From Hyphococcus lacteus (lineage in GTDB: Bacteria > Pseudomonadota > Alphaproteobacteria > Caulobacterales > Parvularculaceae): 64,000 bases of DNA. Each line of letters begins with the position of its first letter. Position 1 is the stretch's first letter. Positions 62,760 to 64,000 of this stretch are shown in pieces. The notes beneath the pieces are model-generated. The model was not told where the DNA came from, searched no databases, and worked only from the letters and a program-made list of their open reading frames with translations. A program made the translations under genes and the position numbers. The DNA is taken from contig NZ_JBEHZE010000001.1 of NCBI RefSeq assembly GCF_041058985.1, positions 124,001 through 188,000 of the forward strand, given 5' to 3'.

Positions 62760-64000
62760 TTACTTTAATTCAACCCGAGAACTTGGACGCCCAATTGAGT
62801 GGTAATCAAAGCCCGCTTCGGCCATTTCGTCGGGTCGATAAATATTTCGCAAATCAATCATCAACGGTGTTTTCATTGTCGATTTCACGCGTTCAATATC
62901 AAGCGCTCGAAACTCATCCCACTCAGTTATAATCACAACCGCATCAGCGTCATCAAGCGTATCATACGGCCCGTCCACATACTGAACATCTTGCAACAAC
63001 CCTTGAGCCTCGTGCATCCCAGCCGGATCAAATGCCCGAACTTTCGCGCCCGCTTTTTGCAACTCCGGTATAATATCAAGTGATGGCGCGTCGCGCATAT
63101 CATCCGTATTAGGCTTAAAAGTCAGACCAAGTACAGCAACAGTTTTGCCCACCAGTGACCCACCGCAGGCTTCAATAACCCGCTCGGCCATTTTCTTTTT
63201 ACGCGCATCATTGATCGCCACAACAGCTTCGATGATCTGTGTTGGCGCATTATGCACCTGCGCTGTACGGACGAGCGCTAACGTGTCTTTGGGGAAACAC
63301 GACCCACCATAGCCGGGCCCCGCATGCAAAAACTTGCCGCCAATACGGCCATCTAGCCCAATGCCACGTGCCACTTCCTGTACGTTCGCGCCAACCTTTT
63401 CGCACAGGTCAGCCATTTCGTTGATGAAAGTGATCTTGGTCGCAAGAAAAGCATTCGCCGCGTATTTGATAAGTTCAGACGTCGCGCGGTTCGTAAAGAC
63501 AATCGGCGTTTCGTTGAGATAAAGCGGCCGATAGATTTCGCGCATCAGTTTTTTCGCGCGATCATCCTCTGCGCCGACGACCACTCGGTCAGGACGCTTA
63601 AAGTCCATGATCGCCGCACCTTCGCGCAGGAACTCCGGGTTAGAGACCACCGAGAAATCTGCGTCGGGACGTGTCCGTTTTATGATTGATTCAACCTCAG
63701 TGCCCGTCCCCACTGGTACCGTCGATTTGGTGACGACAACTGTATAGCCGTCCATGACTTCAGCAATCTCTTCCGCAGCCTTATAGACATACGAAAGATC
63801 AGCGAACCCATCACCACGTCGAGAGGGCGTACCGACTGCGATAAAAACAGCATCGGCATTTGGTGTGGATGCTGCGAGATCTAGACTAAATGAAAGCCGA
63901 CCCGCCTTTACGTTCTCAGCGACGAGCGCTTCTAAACCTGGCTCATAAATAGGTATTTCACCCGCACGCAGCTTTTCGATCTTGGAGCGATCTTTGTCTA
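62760..64000 (-). CDS. ugd: UDP-glucose 6-dehydrogenase (5' end beyond the window)
   Basis: The frame is open through the right edge, so at least 413 codons are visible and the N-terminal NAD-binding motif lies outside. Seen: KLRAGEIPIYEPGLEALV, FIAVGTPSRRGDG, STVPVGTGTEVE, the catalytic Cys in GPGYGGSCFPKDTLAL, and the C-terminal domain VLGLTFKPNTDDMRDAPS. It oxidises UDP-glucose to UDP-glucuronate for surface polysaccharide precursors; GDP-mannose dehydrogenase is the main alternative, but the GSCFPKD and APS motifs favour UDP-glucose. An internal Met near 63755 is not the true start. Confidence 0.93.
   Translation of the reverse strand, partial: DKDRSKIEKLRAGEIPIYEPGLEALVAENVKAGRLSFSLDLAASTPNADAVFIAVGTPSRRGDGFADLSYVYKAAEEIAEVMDGYTVVVTKSTVPVGTGTEVESIIKRTRPDADFSVVSNPEFLREGAAIMDFKRPDRVVVGAEDDRAKKLMREIYRPLYLNETPIVFTNRATSELIKYAANAFLATKITFINEMADLCEKVGANVQEVARGIGLDGRIGGKFLHAGPGYGGSCFPKDTLALVRTAQVHNAPTQIIEAVVAINDARKKKMAERVIEACGGSLVGKTVAVLGLTFKPNTDDMRDAPSLDIIPELQKAGAKVRAFDPAGMHEAQGLLQDVQYVDGPYDTLDDADAVVIITEWDEFRALDIERVKSTMKTPLMIDLRNIYRPDEMAEAGFDYHSIGRPSSRVELK

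Overview
The window is chromosomal DNA of an alphaproteobacterium with roughly even base composition. The evidence is a circularly permuted (two-piece) tmRNA gene, an alpha-type SspB adaptor, a ChvG/ChvI two-component pair beside regulatory PTS genes, a complete mreB-mreC-mreD-mrdA-mrdB block, hflK-hflC-degP, yajC-secD-secF and miaA/serB back to back. Iron-regulated uptake and a NSS-type sodium symporter would suit an aquatic, perhaps marine, heterotroph. I cannot name the genus. Almost all of it looks like core genome; no insertion sequence, CRISPR array, integrase or rRNA operon was seen. Layout: 0-8.3 kb is the most accessory-looking part. It holds a small glycine-zipper lipoprotein behind a GDSL-esterase autotransporter, a GlxA-type regulator, a methyltransferase divergent from a LysR regulator, a cyclic-phosphate-receiver (cREC)/propeller fusion, and an FG-GAP propeller protein lying between a tRNA-Asp gene and what looks like a decayed copy of its 3' end. 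8.5-16.5 kb carries an alpha/beta hydrolase, a BlaI repressor coupled to an M56/M23 double-peptidase membrane protein, and an RND permease with its adaptor. 16.5-20 kb (minus) is ChvI, ChvG, an EIIA-Man protein and HPr, without HprK between them. 20-25 kb has a Fur-box-controlled TonB-dependent receptor, a pterin dehydratase, a sodium symporter and an Hpt protein. 25-31.5 kb is the rod-shape operon plus a TVP38 membrane protein. 31.7-42.3 kb contains a membrane-tethered lysozyme, miaA/serB, degP-hflC-hflK, a cysteine-free Mrp ATPase, a secreted SnoaL-like protein, and folA, a GNAT gene and thyA. 42.3-50.3 kb contains a DUF4153 membrane protein, an XRE regulator, the tmRNA, sspB, fumC, two small proteins and a GlnE homologue whose two active sites look destroyed. 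50.4-56.6 kb holds a CLC channel, an NDUFAF6-like protein, Fe-SOD and secF-secD-yajC. 56.8-62 kb is a four-gene run of two alkaline-phosphatase-superfamily paralogues, a PlsC acyltransferase and an LplT-like transporter, which I read as a possible phospholipid-remodelling unit. The right edge cuts through a UDP-glucose dehydrogenase gene. How parts work together: the tmRNA appends a degradation tag that the neighbouring SspB should deliver to ClpXP; the mre/mrd genes build the elongasome; HflKC and DegP share membrane and periplasmic quality control; SecDF and YajC support protein export; ThyA and FolA form the thymidylate/folate cycle. The points most worth a second look are the apparently inactive GlnE, the cysteine-free Mrp, the cREC-propeller fusion, the tandem phosphatase/acyltransferase operon and the tRNA-Asp remnant.
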